A DNA stretch of 64,000 bases from an uncultured Prevotella sp. (GCA_900543585.1 UQRP01000008.1:1-64000); one strand, 5' to 3'. Numbered from the stretch's first letter, positions 24,721-35,033 are shown. The notes: generated from the sequence alone by a model not told the origin. Made by a program: numbers and translations.

Positions 24721-25588
24721 GGCCGAGACACATGCCTTCGTAGTTGGCAATGTCACGTCGTAGGATGTTCAGCGAAGTCTTCCATTGGAGTAACAGTTTT
24801 TTCGCCTGAGGCTCTACCGCCAACGCCTTATTATGTTGCGGGAAGATGTGGAAGAGCTTGCAGTTGACAAAGGCGCCAATTTTCTTCTTGGGTACATAGA
24901 ATTCCCTTTCCAAGAGTAGCAGACTCCCGTCATCGAGGGCGGTAATGCAACCAATGCCGTGAGCATAGTATTGTGCTTTGCTCTTGTTGGCGATAGGTTC
25001 ATCAAGCTGATAAAAATAGGTGTCGCCCATTTTTAAGCTATCGTCATAACTCTGTATGAACACGGAGTCGCTCTCATTGCACGTCCATAGACGGTGGGTG
25101 GCAGCATTGTAGCTCAGGGCCTCAAGTCCAAGATTTCCGGGCAGATGTCGGTAGAGTGGGGTAGGGGAGATAACGCGGCCAGTGAGGTGACCACTCATGT
25201 CATATTCTTTGATGTTGTTGTCGGCCTCGCCACTGATGAAGATGGTATTGGAGTGCGGATTATAGGCAATGCCTTCACCATCGCGATTCACTTGCCCGGA
25301 CGATAGAAATTGGTTGCTTTTTGCAGATGTTATCTCACCTGTGATGGAATCAACATCAATGTTGAAGATAAAAAATCCGTCTGTCGTCGACTTGTCGCTG
25401 ACTACTGCATATTTATTTCCCCCGAGCCATGTGATGCCGCTGTAGTTTCCCGGTGGTATTGTTTCGGGAAATGTATGTTGTTGGTTCTCTGTGACGCGAT
25501 AGTAGTCTACTTTTGTATTATCTTGTGCTTTGATAGAAGTAGTGGCAATTGTTATCAGTAGCAGAATAAGATATGTACGTCTTCTCAT
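24566..25588 (-). CDS. phytase-like esterase-domain secreted protein
   Basis: 340 aa with a signal peptide (LILLLITIATTSIKAQ). It has a beta-propeller-like sequence with NYSGITWLGGNKYAVVSDKS, GEGIAYNPHSNTIFISGE, GLEALSYNAATHRLWTCNE and YEGMCLGPTLKDGSRVLLL. That pattern is the esterase-like activity of phytase family, found as exported proteins in Bacteroidota. The substrate is unknown. The 3' end overlaps the FetB-like gene by 155 bases on the opposite strand. I start at MRRRTYL, 11 residues into the longest frame, because it begins the signal peptide. Confidence 0.82.
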   Translation of the reverse strand: MRRRTYLILLLITIATTSIKAQDNTKVDYYRVTENQQHTFPETIPPGNYSGITWLGGNKYAVVSDKSTTDGFFIFNIDVDSITGEITSAKSNQFLSSGQVNRDGEGIAYNPHSNTIFISGEADNNIKEYDMSGHLTGRVISPTPLYRHLPGNLGLEALSYNAATHRLWTCNESDSVFIQSYDDSLKMGDTYFYQLDEPIANKSKAQYYAHGIGCITALDDGSLLLLEREFYVPKKKIGAFVNCKLFHIFPQHNKALAVEPQAKKLLLQWKTSLNILRRDIANYEGMCLGPTLKDGSRVLLLVADSQNQYRGVLKDWMKSLTLALDARNGQSYNDVQDKAQ

Positions 25589-25605
25589 AATCAATTCGTA
25601 GAACA

Positions 25606-25647
25606 ACAAAACCATCTGCAAATCAGAAAAATTGCAGATGGTTTTGT
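25606..25647. terminator. bidirectional-type terminator after galK
   Basis: A perfect 16-bp inverted repeat (25606-25621 with 25632-25647) around a 10-base loop. On the minus strand it ends in TTTTGT after galK (23 bases from its stop). It also separates galK from the esterase gene. Confidence 0.9.
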
Positions 25648-25670
25648 CTTATTTAGCATGTAGGTAAATC

Positions 25671-26831
25671 TTAGCAGATTCTCCTTGAGCCATCGCCGAT
25701 GACAACATCGATAACGACAGGCTCGTGTCCGTATTTGGCACAGAACTGCTCCTTAGCATCACTGATGAACTTGTCATAGATATCCTCTTTGACAAGATTG
25801 ATGGTGCAGCCACCGAAGCCGCCGCCCATGATACGACTACCCGTAACACCGTCTTCTTTAGCGATGTCGTTGAGGAAGTCAAGCTCTTCACAACTCACCT
25901 CATACTCTTTGCTCAGACCATAGTGGGTCTCGTACATTTTCTGTCCCACGGTCTCGTAATCGCCTTTCTCCAGTGCATCACTGACGGCCAGGACGCGGTC
26001 CACCTCGCCCAGGACAAAGTGTGCACGCTTGTAGTCTTCAGCGCTGACAGCATCCTTGACAGCTTCCAGATCGTCCCAGTTGGCATCACGCAGGGTGTCA
26101 AAGTGACGGTCGGGGAAATGAGCATTGAGCTCTTTTACGACATTCTCGCAGGAATTGCGGCGATCGTTGTAAGGAGAACCCTTTAGTTCGTGCTTGACTT
26201 TGGAGTTGAGAAGCACCAGCTTGTAGCCCTTAGGCTCCCAGGGGAAGTACTCAAACTCACGGCTACGGCAGTCGAGGCGCATGAGTTTGCCCTTCTTGCC
26301 GAAGACAGAGGCAAACTGGTCCATGATGCCACAGTTCACACCGATATACTTATGCTCTGTAGCCTGGCCTGCGAGGACAAGATCCCATTTTGATACCTTG
26401 TTGTCGCCGAAGAGATCATTCAGCGCAAAAGCGAAGCAACTCTCCAAGGCTGCACTCGATGACATGCCGGCTCCTAAGGGGACATCACCAGCAAAAGCAG
26501 CGTTGAAAGGTTTCACGTCAACACCACGAGCTATCATCTCACGGCAGATACCATAGATATATCTTGCCCAGGTTGCTGTGGGGCCTTTGGGGTCGTCAAG
26601 ACGGAAATGCGCCATGTCTTTCAAATCGATGGAGTAGACGTTGACACTCTGCTGACCATTGGGACGGATCTCTGCCATGATACCCTGTTTTACGGCACCG
26701 GGGAAGACAAAGCCACCATTGTAGTCAGTATGCTCGCCGATGAGATTGATACGGCCTGGAGAGGCGTAGATATTGCCGGTCTGACCATCAAAATGCTTGA
26801 GGAACCGACTTCTGACAAATTCGATATCCAT
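25671..26831 (-). CDS. galK: galactokinase
   Basis: 386 aa GHMP-family kinase that phosphorylates galactose at C1. The family signature GRINLIGEHTDYNGG is at about residues 27-41. The ATP loop PLGAGMSSSAALE is near residue 125, and the third motif GGGFGGCTINLV is near the C-terminus. It follows galM by 35 bases, forming a galM-galK operon. With galE it gives three of the four Leloir steps; galT is not in the window, and I know some Bacteroidota use other uridylyltransferases. Confidence 0.96.
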   Translation of the reverse strand: MDIEFVRSRFLKHFDGQTGNIYASPGRINLIGEHTDYNGGFVFPGAVKQGIMAEIRPNGQQSVNVYSIDLKDMAHFRLDDPKGPTATWARYIYGICREMIARGVDVKPFNAAFAGDVPLGAGMSSSAALESCFAFALNDLFGDNKVSKWDLVLAGQATEHKYIGVNCGIMDQFASVFGKKGKLMRLDCRSREFEYFPWEPKGYKLVLLNSKVKHELKGSPYNDRRNSCENVVKELNAHFPDRHFDTLRDANWDDLEAVKDAVSAEDYKRAHFVLGEVDRVLAVSDALEKGDYETVGQKMYETHYGLSKEYEVSCEELDFLNDIAKEDGVTGSRIMGGGFGGCTINLVKEDIYDKFISDAKEQFCAKYGHEPVVIDVVIGDGSRRIC

Positions 26832-26866
26832 AATTAATTGATTTATGAGTTATTTTTAAAAGGTGT

Positions 26867-27958
26867 TTATTTCTCTACGCCAAACTTGTAGACTGTCGTT
26901 GACTTGAATCTCTCTTCTGGGTTGAGAACCACAGAGGGGAAATAAGGATGGTTGGGTGAATCAGGGAAGTGCTGCGTCTCTAAACTTATCGACGAGCGGT
27001 AGCCGTAGACGGCACCGTGGTTACCTTTCTCACCATTGAGGAAGTTGCCAGTGTAGAGTTGCACGCCGGGCTCTGTGGTGTAGACTTCCATGGTGCGCCC
27101 GCTGACAGGCTCGTAGGCCTTAGCGCAGAAACTCAACTCACCAACTTCGCGCTTGTTAAGCACAAAGCAGTGGTCATAGCCTGAGCCGTTCTTTATCTGC
27201 TCGTTGTCGGCATTGATATCGCGACCTATAGGCTTGGCTGTTCTGAAGTCGAAAGGTGTGCCCTCAACTTTGAGAATCTCACCTGTGGGGATGGAGGTGT
27301 TGTCGATGGGCAGATAGAAGTCTGCATTGATTTGTAACTCTACGTTGTCTACTGAAGGAGTGGGGTTGGCTATGCCCGCAAGTGCAAAATAGCCGTGATG
27401 GGTAAGGTTGATAACAGTCTTCTTGTTGGTAGTAGCCAAGTAGAATATACGTAGCTCATTGTCATCAGTCCAGGAATATTCCACCGTGACTTTCAATTCG
27501 CCCGTATAGCCTTCCTCGCCGTATGGCGAGACATAATTGAGGACGAGTGTCTTGTCGTTCATCATCTCTGCGTCCCAGACTTTCTTGTTAAAGCCGTTGA
27601 GGCCGCCGTGGAGCGAGTTGGGACCATTGTTGATGGGTACGAAATACTCCTTTCCTTTGAGATAGAAGTGCCCTTTAGCGATGCGGTTGCCCATACGCCC
27701 AATGAGGGTGGAGAGATAGGGCTCCTTGGAGTTCAGAATGTCATGAATGTTATCGTGACCCATGATGACATTAGCGTAGTTGCCGTCTCTGTCGGGAACC
27801 ATAATGGCTACCACGGCACCTCCATAGTTGGTGATGGCTACTTCGTTACCTTGGCTATTGCGCAGAATGAAGAGATCTGTCTTCTTGCCGTTGACGGTGG
27901 CCTGAAAGTCTTCGCGTTTCAGGCCACAAAGGTTGTGTGTTTCTTCTGAATTCGCCAT
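26867..27958 (-). CDS. galM: aldose 1-epimerase (galactose mutarotase)
   Basis: 363 aa mutarotase that interconverts alpha and beta galactose before GalK acts. Motifs: NYGGAVVAIMVPDRDG near the N-terminus, GRMGNRIAKGHF, the catalytic His in NLTHHGYFAL, GYDHCFVLN, and the catalytic Glu in SISLETQHFPDSPNHP. No signal peptide, so cytoplasmic. First gene of galM-galK, with a promoter at 27998-28028. Confidence 0.95.
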   Translation of the reverse strand: MANSEETHNLCGLKREDFQATVNGKKTDLFILRNSQGNEVAITNYGGAVVAIMVPDRDGNYANVIMGHDNIHDILNSKEPYLSTLIGRMGNRIAKGHFYLKGKEYFVPINNGPNSLHGGLNGFNKKVWDAEMMNDKTLVLNYVSPYGEEGYTGELKVTVEYSWTDDNELRIFYLATTNKKTVINLTHHGYFALAGIANPTPSVDNVELQINADFYLPIDNTSIPTGEILKVEGTPFDFRTAKPIGRDINADNEQIKNGSGYDHCFVLNKREVGELSFCAKAYEPVSGRTMEVYTTEPGVQLYTGNFLNGEKGNHGAVYGYRSSISLETQHFPDSPNHPYFPSVVLNPEERFKSTTVYKFGVEK

Positions 27959-27997
27959 ACAAGTATGTTTTTAGTTGTATTTTACGTCTTCTTTCTG

Positions 27998-28028
27998 CAA
28001 AGTAAATAAAAATAAACGAGATTGACAA
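27998..28028 (-). promoter_or_regulatory. galM-galK promoter
   Basis: On the minus strand TTG (28026-28028) is 20 bases from TTACTTTG (27998-28005), which has one mismatch to TAnnTTTG. The galM ATG is 40 bases downstream. Confidence 0.6.
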
Positions 28029-28061
28029 CTAAAAACGCGAAATATTGCACTGTAATAGGTG

Positions 28062-29348
28062 TTAAATATTCTTTATCGCTAAAAGATCGGCCACAATATA
28101 GCTTGAACCACCTACGAAGACGAAGTCGTCAGGACTTGCTTCTGTCATAGCGTGACGGTAAGCTTCCTCCACACTACCACAGTTGGTGCCTGTCAGCCCG
28201 TGTGCTTTACCAATTTCTGCCACTTTGTCAGATGGGAAGGCGCGCTTTGATGTAGCCTGTGCCCAGTAGTAGACAGCGTTTTTCGGCAGCATCTCCATGA
28301 CAGTAGAAATATCCTTGTCATCGACCATGCCGAAGACAATGCGCAGCGTAGCACAATGTTGGGCTTTAATCTGTTTCGACAGATACTGCCAGCCACCGGC
28401 ATTATGCCCTGTATCACAAACAACGTGTGGGTGATGGTGTAGAGTCTCCCAACGGCCACGGAGGCCTGTAAGCTCACAGACATGAGAAAGTCCTTGGCTG
28501 ACAGCTTCTGCCGTTATATTGAATTCTAATCCTATCTTCCGTAAAGCTGTGAAGATGGTGTTAAGGTTCTTTTCCTGATAGCTGCCACCGAGCTCGCAGT
28601 GCAGACGGCCATAGTCGGAACTGTTGAAGTCGAGACCGCCTTGGGGGCAGAATTCAAAGCTGCTGACAACAGGATTGTCCTGAGCAAAAGTGATAGGCGC
28701 TTGAAGTTGCTGAGCTTTCGATTCAAAGACGGGACGGGTCTCAGCCACATCTTCACCGATGACAACGGGAATATGTGGCTTGATGATACCGGCTTTCTCA
28801 CCGGCTATCTTTGCCAAAGTGTTTCCGAGAAACTGGGTGTGGTCAAAGCTGATATTGGTGATGATGCTTAGCTCCGGAGAGATGATGTTGGTACAGTCAA
28901 GCCTTCCTCCCAGGCCTACTTCGATGACTGCCACATCTACTTTCTGCTCCTTGAAATAGAGAAAGGCAAGAGCTGTGGTGAGTTCAAAGAAAGAAGGATG
29001 TAGTGGCTCAAAGAATTTTCGCTCCTGCTCAACGAAGTCTACGACTCGCTTTTCCGGGATAGGGACACCGTTGACACGGATGCGTTCGCGGAAGTCCACA
29101 AGGTGTGGCGAAGTGTAGAGACCTACTTTCCAACCTGCTGATTGCAAGATGGCGGCAATACTATGTGAGCACGAGCCTTTGCCATTAGTCCCGGCGATAT
29201 GAATGGTCTTATAGCAACGGTGGGGGAATCCAAAATGTTTATCCAAGGCTTGCGTGTTTTCAAGCCCCTCTTTGTAGGCGGAGGCTCCCACATGCTCGAA
29301 AACAGGAGCCACATTGAACAGATAGTTGACAGTCTCTTTGTATGTCAT
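28062..29348 (-). CDS. folC: folylpolyglutamate / dihydrofolate synthase
   Basis: 428 aa Mur-ligase-fold enzyme that adds Glu to dihydropteroate and folates. The P-loop GTNGKGSCSH is near residue 50. The family markers LYTSPHLVDFRERI, VEVGLGGRLDCTN and SFDHTQFLG follow, with the C-terminal DTGHNAGG. The start is the ATG of MTYKETVNYL; the longer frame enters the dnaJ terminator. Separate from dnaJ by a terminator. Confidence 0.95.
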   Translation of the reverse strand: MTYKETVNYLFNVAPVFEHVGASAYKEGLENTQALDKHFGFPHRCYKTIHIAGTNGKGSCSHSIAAILQSAGWKVGLYTSPHLVDFRERIRVNGVPIPEKRVVDFVEQERKFFEPLHPSFFELTTALAFLYFKEQKVDVAVIEVGLGGRLDCTNIISPELSIITNISFDHTQFLGNTLAKIAGEKAGIIKPHIPVVIGEDVAETRPVFESKAQQLQAPITFAQDNPVVSSFEFCPQGGLDFNSSDYGRLHCELGGSYQEKNLNTIFTALRKIGLEFNITAEAVSQGLSHVCELTGLRGRWETLHHHPHVVCDTGHNAGGWQYLSKQIKAQHCATLRIVFGMVDDKDISTVMEMLPKNAVYYWAQATSKRAFPSDKVAEIGKAHGLTGTNCGSVEEAYRHAMTEASPDDFVFVGGSSYIVADLLAIKNI

Positions 29349-29353
29349 AACAG

Positions 29354-29385
29354 AAAAAGCCCTACCCACAAGGGGATAGGGCAAA
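29354..29385 (-). terminator. dnaJ terminator
   Basis: On the minus strand GCCCTAtCC..GGgTAGGGC forms a 9-bp stem with one mismatch, followed by TTTTTCTG. It is placed 10 bases after the dnaJ stop and just before folC. Confidence 0.8.
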
Positions 29386-29394
29386 CAGAATATT

Positions 29395-30558
29395 TTAATT
29401 GAAATAGTTTCTGAACTTCTCGAAGATGCTCTTCTTCGTGGAACTGTCACCTTGGAAGTTCTCACTCTCACGCAATTCCTCGATGGCTTTCTTCTCTTTC
29501 TTGTTGAGTGTCTTAGGCACATAGACGCTCATATTCACAATGAGATCTCCGACTCCTGATCCATAACCTTTTACGGCTGGCAGACCTTTGCCTCTCAGAC
29601 GTACTGATTTACCAGGCTGGGTGCCTGCGTCTATCTTCAGTGATATTTTCTTACCGTCGATAGTCGGTATTTCGGCCTCGCCACCAAGTGCTGCTGTAGG
29701 AAAGTCGAGGAGCAAGTTGTAGATGACGTCCTGCTTGTCGCGGACGAAGGTGTCATTTTTCTCTTCCTCTATCATTACCTGGATGTCACCGGCTACACCA
29801 TTGCGGGGGCCAGCGTTCCCTTTACCATGGACATTGAGAACCATACCCTCTTCAACACCGGCGGGAATATTGATCTCTACAACCTTCTCTCCTTTTACCA
29901 CACCTGTTCCGCTACAAGCCTTGCACTTGTTCTTGATAATGGTGCCTTCACCGTGACAGGTGGGACATTCACTTTGTGTCTGCATCATGCCGAACATGGA
30001 ACGTACGGTGCGGGTCACCATACCGGAGCCGTGGCAGGTGGGACAAGTCTCTGGTGATGAACCGTTCTCACAGCCTGTGCCTTTACATTTGTCGCAGGGA
30101 ACGTCTTCCTTGACTTTGAAGCGTTTGGTGACGCCGCTGGCAATGTCCTGAAGGGAAAGCTTGACTTTGAGACGGAGGTCAGAACCTCTATAGACTCTTT
30201 GACCTCCTTGGCTACCACCGCCAAATCCTTCAAAACCGCCGCCAAAACCGCCATGACCACCAAAAATATTGCCGAACATGGAGAATATATTGTCTATATT
30301 CATACCACCGCCGCCAAAGTCGCTGAAGCCTTGTGGACCGTTGAAACCGAACTGATCATACTGCTGACGCTTCTGGGGATCGTGCAGAACCTCATAAGCC
30401 TCGGCTGCTTCCTTGAACTTTTCCTCGGCCTCTTTGTTGCCGGGATTGAGGTCGGGGTGATATTTGATGGCAAGCTTGCGGTAAGCTACCTTTATCTCAT
30501 CTTCGCTGGCGTTGCGGTCTACCCCCAACACCTCATAATAGTCTCTTTTCTCAGCCAT
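29395..30558 (-). CDS. dnaJ: chaperone DnaJ
   Basis: 387 aa Hsp40 co-chaperone of DnaK. The J domain occupies residues 1-70 with the HPD motif (KYHPDLNPG), then a Gly/Phe-rich region. The zinc domain has four CxxCxGxG repeats ([32 protein letters not shown]), and the C-terminal substrate-binding domain follows. Full length. 39 bases after grpE, sharing its promoter. dnaK is not in the window. Confidence 0.97.
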   Translation of the reverse strand: MAEKRDYYEVLGVDRNASEDEIKVAYRKLAIKYHPDLNPGNKEAEEKFKEAAEAYEVLHDPQKRQQYDQFGFNGPQGFSDFGGGGMNIDNIFSMFGNIFGGHGGFGGGFEGFGGGSQGGQRVYRGSDLRLKVKLSLQDIASGVTKRFKVKEDVPCDKCKGTGCENGSSPETCPTCHGSGMVTRTVRSMFGMMQTQSECPTCHGEGTIIKNKCKACSGTGVVKGEKVVEINIPAGVEEGMVLNVHGKGNAGPRNGVAGDIQVMIEEEKNDTFVRDKQDVIYNLLLDFPTAALGGEAEIPTIDGKKISLKIDAGTQPGKSVRLRGKGLPAVKGYGSGVGDLIVNMSVYVPKTLNKKEKKAIEELRESENFQGDSSTKKSIFEKFRNYFN

Positions 30559-30597
30559 AATCCTTCTTGTCCTTCTTGAAGTTCAGAAGTCAGTATT

Positions 30598-31266
30598 TTA
30601 TTGTCCTACCGCCACCTTGGCATGACGGATTACTTTGTCATTGAGGGTATAGCCTGTCTGTACGCAGTCGATAACCTTTCCCTTCTTGTCGTCGCCCATG
30701 CCTGGAACCATCGCTACTGCTTCGTGAAAATCAGTGTCGAAGTCCTTGTCTTGAGTGTCTATTTTCTTCACACCGAGACTTTCGAGCGCCTTGACGAATT
30801 TGTTGAAAATCATCTTCACGCCTTCTTTGATGGCCTTGGGATCTTCACTCTTGTCCTTGAGTGCGCGCTCAAAGTCGTCAAGGACGGGAAGCACAGCTAC
30901 CACAGTCTTCTCTGAACCGTTGAGGATGAGTTCAGCCTTCTCTTTGAGAGTGCGTTTCTTGTAGTTGTCAAACTCGGCTAAGGTGCGCAGGTACTTGTCC
31001 TTGAGGTCTGCTATCTCTTTGTTGGCTTTCTCAAGAGGGTTCTCTTCCTTGGTTTTCTCTGCCTCAGCTTGGCTTGAAGCATCTTTTTCGGCTTTTGACG
31101 GCTCTGCATCGTTGGCTTGCTGCTTGTCATTAACCTCCTCGCAGTCTTTCTTTTCGGCCTTCTCGTCAGCCTGCTGCTGATTGCTGTTGTTTTGACCGGA
31201 AGTGTTCTGACTGGTTTCCTGGCCTTCGACCTTTATCTCTTTTTCCTTATTTTCCTTTTCTGCCAT
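30598..31266 (-). CDS. grpE: nucleotide exchange factor GrpE
   Basis: 222 aa. The conserved GrpE part starts at about residue 80 (ADLKDKYLRTLAEFDNYKKR) and ends with the beta-wing domain (KVIDCVQTGYTLNDKVIRHA, VAVGQ). The first 75 or so residues are a hydrophilic Glu/Lys/Gln/Asn-rich extension (long for the family) and are probably disordered. It releases ADP from DnaK. First gene of grpE-dnaJ; a sigma-54-like promoter lies 31 bases upstream. Confidence 0.96.
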   Translation of the reverse strand: MAEKENKEKEIKVEGQETSQNTSGQNNSNQQQADEKAEKKDCEEVNDKQQANDAEPSKAEKDASSQAEAEKTKEENPLEKANKEIADLKDKYLRTLAEFDNYKKRTLKEKAELILNGSEKTVVAVLPVLDDFERALKDKSEDPKAIKEGVKMIFNKFVKALESLGVKKIDTQDKDFDTDFHEAVAMVPGMGDDKKGKVIDCVQTGYTLNDKVIRHAKVAVGQ

Positions 31267-31296
31267 AATGTCTTAATACTTTTTTGTTTCTTAGTT

Positions 31297-31312
31297 AACA
31301 AAAATCGTGCCA
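31297..31312 (-). promoter_or_regulatory. sigma-54-like promoter of grpE-dnaJ
   Basis: The minus strand reads TGGCACGATTTTTGTT. Against the -24/-12 consensus TGGCACG-N4-TTGCW it differs at one position (TTGTT for TTGCW) and has the exact spacing. Transcription would start near 31285, about 19 bases before grpE. A GCCATG...CATGGC inverted repeat (31310-31315, 31329-31334) overlaps its upstream side. No TAnnTTTG element was seen here. Confidence 0.6.
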
Positions 31313-31350
31313 TGAGTCTACTGTCGCACATGGCGTGGGAAAGGTTCGAA

Positions 31351-31382
31351 CAAAAAACACCGCACATCAAATCAGTGCGGTG
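31351..31382 (-). terminator. terminator of the ABC-F gene
   Basis: CACCGCAC (31358-31365) pairs with GTGCGGTG (31375-31382), loop of nine bases. On the minus strand it is followed by TTTTTTG (31351-31357). Confidence 0.88.
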
Positions 31383-31409
31383 CCTTCATGAGTGTTGTCA
31401 AGTAAAAGA

Positions 31410-33157
<1,748 letters not shown>

Positions 33158-33207
33158 TTTCTTGCTCTCGTTGTGAGGTTTGTGACCTCATTTCCGAAAT
33201 GCGTGTG

Positions 33208-33238
33208 CAAAGGTACGCACTTTATTTTAAACTACAAA
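33208..33238 (-). promoter_or_regulatory. tRNA-Lys promoter
   Basis: On the minus strand TTTG (33235-33238) is 19 bases from TACCTTTG (33208-33215), an excellent match. The start point would be about 45 bases upstream of the mature tRNA. Confidence 0.78.
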
Positions 33239-33239
33239 G

Positions 33240-33660
33240 GAATTCGCGATTTTTTTTGAAAAAAAACTTTCAGCAAGCTTGGTGCGTATATATAATAATG
33301 TGTAAGATACAAGTGAGTGGCATGACTCTCCGCTGATAACTGCTAACTGGATGCCATGAAGTTGAAGTTGGATACTTTGCAGCTTATGGTTGATGGGGGT
33401 AGGTATAGTTGATGGAGGTCGACTCGTCTCATAGATGTCAGTGCTGAGCATGTTCTTTTCGGATGATGCGTTCCGACTATACTGGACTGACAACATGTTA
33501 GGCATTGTTTTTGTGCACAAAAAGCCTGGGAACGGTTCCTGCAAACGTTGTGCAAAAATTTAACATTCGTTTTACATTTGTAAATAGCTGCAATTCAACA
33601 TATTATAAAAAAGTTACAGAAAGAGGCAAAAAAAGTTCGTAAAAAATGACCAACGTATTG
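33240..33660. other. non-coding stretch, no gene recognised
   Basis: Between the tRNA-Lys promoter and the small lipoprotein promoter there are over 400 bases without a convincing gene. A 105-codon minus-strand frame (33227-33544) shows no start context, domain or composition that supports it. The right end carries a cluster of palindromes listed separately, followed by an AT-rich promoter approach. A decayed gene is possible but I cannot identify it. Confidence 0.5.
33508..33553. promoter_or_regulatory. cluster of three palindromes, possible operators
   Basis: TTTTTGTGCACAAAAA (33508-33523) is a perfect 16-bp palindrome. GGAACGGTTCC (33529-33539) is an 11-base dyad and GCAAACGTTGTGC (33541-33553) an imperfect dyad of LacI-operator style. 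All lie 120-160 bases upstream of the lipoprotein promoter. No regulator gene is adjacent. Confidence 0.4.
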
Positions 33661-33670
33661 AAAAAATGTC

Positions 33671-33678
33671 TACCTTTG
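33671..33678 (+). promoter_or_regulatory. promoter -7 element of the small lipoprotein
   Basis: TACCTTTG lies 52 bases before the ATG at 33730. The upstream region is a poly-A-rich tract without a clear TTG at the right distance. Confidence 0.6.
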
Positions 33679-33729
33679 CAGCGTTGTTAATAAACAAAGA
33701 TTGTTTTACAGATTTAAAAAGCAAAGAAA

Positions 33730-33909
33730 ATGAAGAAATTAGTTTTAATGTTCGTAGCTATCGCAGCTATCTCTTTCGCATCATGTGGTAACAAGAATCA
33801 GAAGGCAGCTCCTGCTTCTGACTCTGATACAACAGCTGTTGACACAGCCGCTGCTGATACAGCTGCTGCTGACACTGCTGCTGCTGACACAGCTGCCGCT
33901 GCTGAGTAA
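33730..33909 (+). CDS. small repetitive lipoprotein, 59 aa
   Basis: 59 aa with a lipoprotein signal (MKKLVLMFVAIAAISFASC, lipobox Cys19). The mature part is only 40 residues: GNKNQKAAPASDSDTT and then an AVDTA/AADTA unit repeated about four times to the end. It is monocistronic with its own promoter and a very strong terminator, so it is probably abundant. Acidic, Ala-rich and repetitive, it may be an envelope spacer. No family recognised. Confidence 0.8.
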   Translation: MKKLVLMFVAIAAISFASCGNKNQKAAPASDSDTTAVDTAAADTAAADTAAADTAAAAE

Positions 33910-33953
33910 TCGTCTCAGCGCTTCGTTAGCACGAATTTGAAAATTGAGAGACT

Positions 33954-33986
33954 CCGCTCCAGACTTCGGTCTGGAGCGGTTTTTTT
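33954..33986 (+). terminator. small lipoprotein terminator
   Basis: A perfect 11-bp stem CCGCTCCAGAC (33954-33964) with GTCTGGAGCGG (33969-33979), closed by a TTCG tetraloop and followed by seven T. Confidence 0.95.
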
Positions 33987-34072
33987 ATGCTTGTGTTACG
34001 GCAGAGGTTCTCGGCATTTACCAAAAACATTTAAAAGTCACTATCTATTGTGCTTCTTAAGGCTTATTTTAT

Positions 34073-34080
34073 TAACTTTG
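34073..34080 (+). promoter_or_regulatory. promoter -7 element of the glucosaminidase operon
   Basis: TAACTTTG with a TTG 22 bases upstream (34048-34050). The ATG at 34104 is 23 bases downstream. Confidence 0.6.
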
Positions 34081-34103
34081 CAATAAAATAACCCTGGTTG
34101 TCA

Positions 34104-35030
34104 ATGCATTCAATAAAATATTCAATCCTTATTATCCTTTCTCTTGCCATCACGGTGGGAGCGCGTGCGCAGATGCGCATCAACACTGCCTACCAGCAGT
34201 ACATAAGTCAGTATAAAGACTTGGCTATTGAGCAGATGGTTCGCTATCATATTCCTGCAAGCATCACCCTTGCTCAGGGACTCTTCGAAAGTCGGGCCGG
34301 ACTGAGCCGACTGGCCAGTGTGGGCAACAACCATTTCGGCATTAAGTGTCATGGCTGGAAAGGCCGGTCTATCAATGCTGACGATGATGCGCAGGGTGAG
34401 TGCTTCCGTGCCTATGACAATGCAAAGCAGAGCTATGAGGACCATAGCAGATTCTTGAGAAACAGTCCAAGGTATGCCAGCCTTTTTAATTTGAGTATTA
34501 CCGATTATAAAGGTTGGGCTCGGGGATTGAAAGCTTGTGGCTATGCTACTAATCCAAGGTATGCTGACAATCTGATAAATATCGTAGAGCTTTACGGACT
34601 TAGCAAATATGACAAAGCTAAGGATTATGATCACTTCATGGCTGACAGATACGATGCCCGTAATCACTCCTATGCACCTAACGGATTTCATCCCATTTCA
34701 CGATGCAATAAAAATTACTACATCATTGCCCGCGACGGGGATACTTTCAGAAGTTTGTCAAAGGAGACGGGGATCTCACGGCGGAAATTGGCTAAATATA
34801 ATGAGCGTGACAAAGACGATGTGCTTCATAACGGAGATATCATCTATCTAAAGAAGAAACAGAAAAAGGCTATGAAGGTCTTTAAAGATAAGCCACATGT
34901 GGTAAAGGACGGCGAGAGCATGTACTCCATCGCGCAGATGTATGGCATAAGACTGAAGAATTTGTATGAGATGAACCACATGGCGCCGGAAGATGGCATC
35001 AGCGTGGGACAGTTACTTAAAGTAAGGTAA
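34104..35030 (+). CDS. secreted glucosaminidase with LysM domains
   Basis: 308 aa. The signal peptide (ILIILSLAITVGARAQ) is followed by a GH73-type N-acetylglucosaminidase domain at about 30-170: ITLAQGLFESRAGLS with the catalytic Glu, NNHFGIKCHGW and YEDHSRFL. Two LysM peptidoglycan-binding domains follow, at about 205-255 (less typical) and 262-308 (HVVKDGESMYSIAQMYG). It cleaves the glycan strand of peptidoglycan. First gene of a four-gene unit; the next starts 4 bases after its stop. The ATG at 34104 is chosen over a TTG two codons upstream. Confidence 0.92.
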   Translation: MHSIKYSILIILSLAITVGARAQMRINTAYQQYISQYKDLAIEQMVRYHIPASITLAQGLFESRAGLSRLASVGNNHFGIKCHGWKGRSINADDDAQGECFRAYDNAKQSYEDHSRFLRNSPRYASLFNLSITDYKGWARGLKACGYATNPRYADNLINIVELYGLSKYDKAKDYDHFMADRYDARNHSYAPNGFHPISRCNKNYYIIARDGDTFRSLSKETGISRRKLAKYNERDKDDVLHNGDIIYLKKKQKKAMKVFKDKPHVVKDGESMYSIAQMYGIRLKNLYEMNHMAPEDGISVGQLLKVR

Positions 35031-35033
35031 TAT

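Noticed and set aside
33227..33544. 105-codon minus-strand frame between tRNA-Lys and the lipoprotein
   Set aside because: No promoter, signal or recognisable family; it runs through the tRNA promoter.
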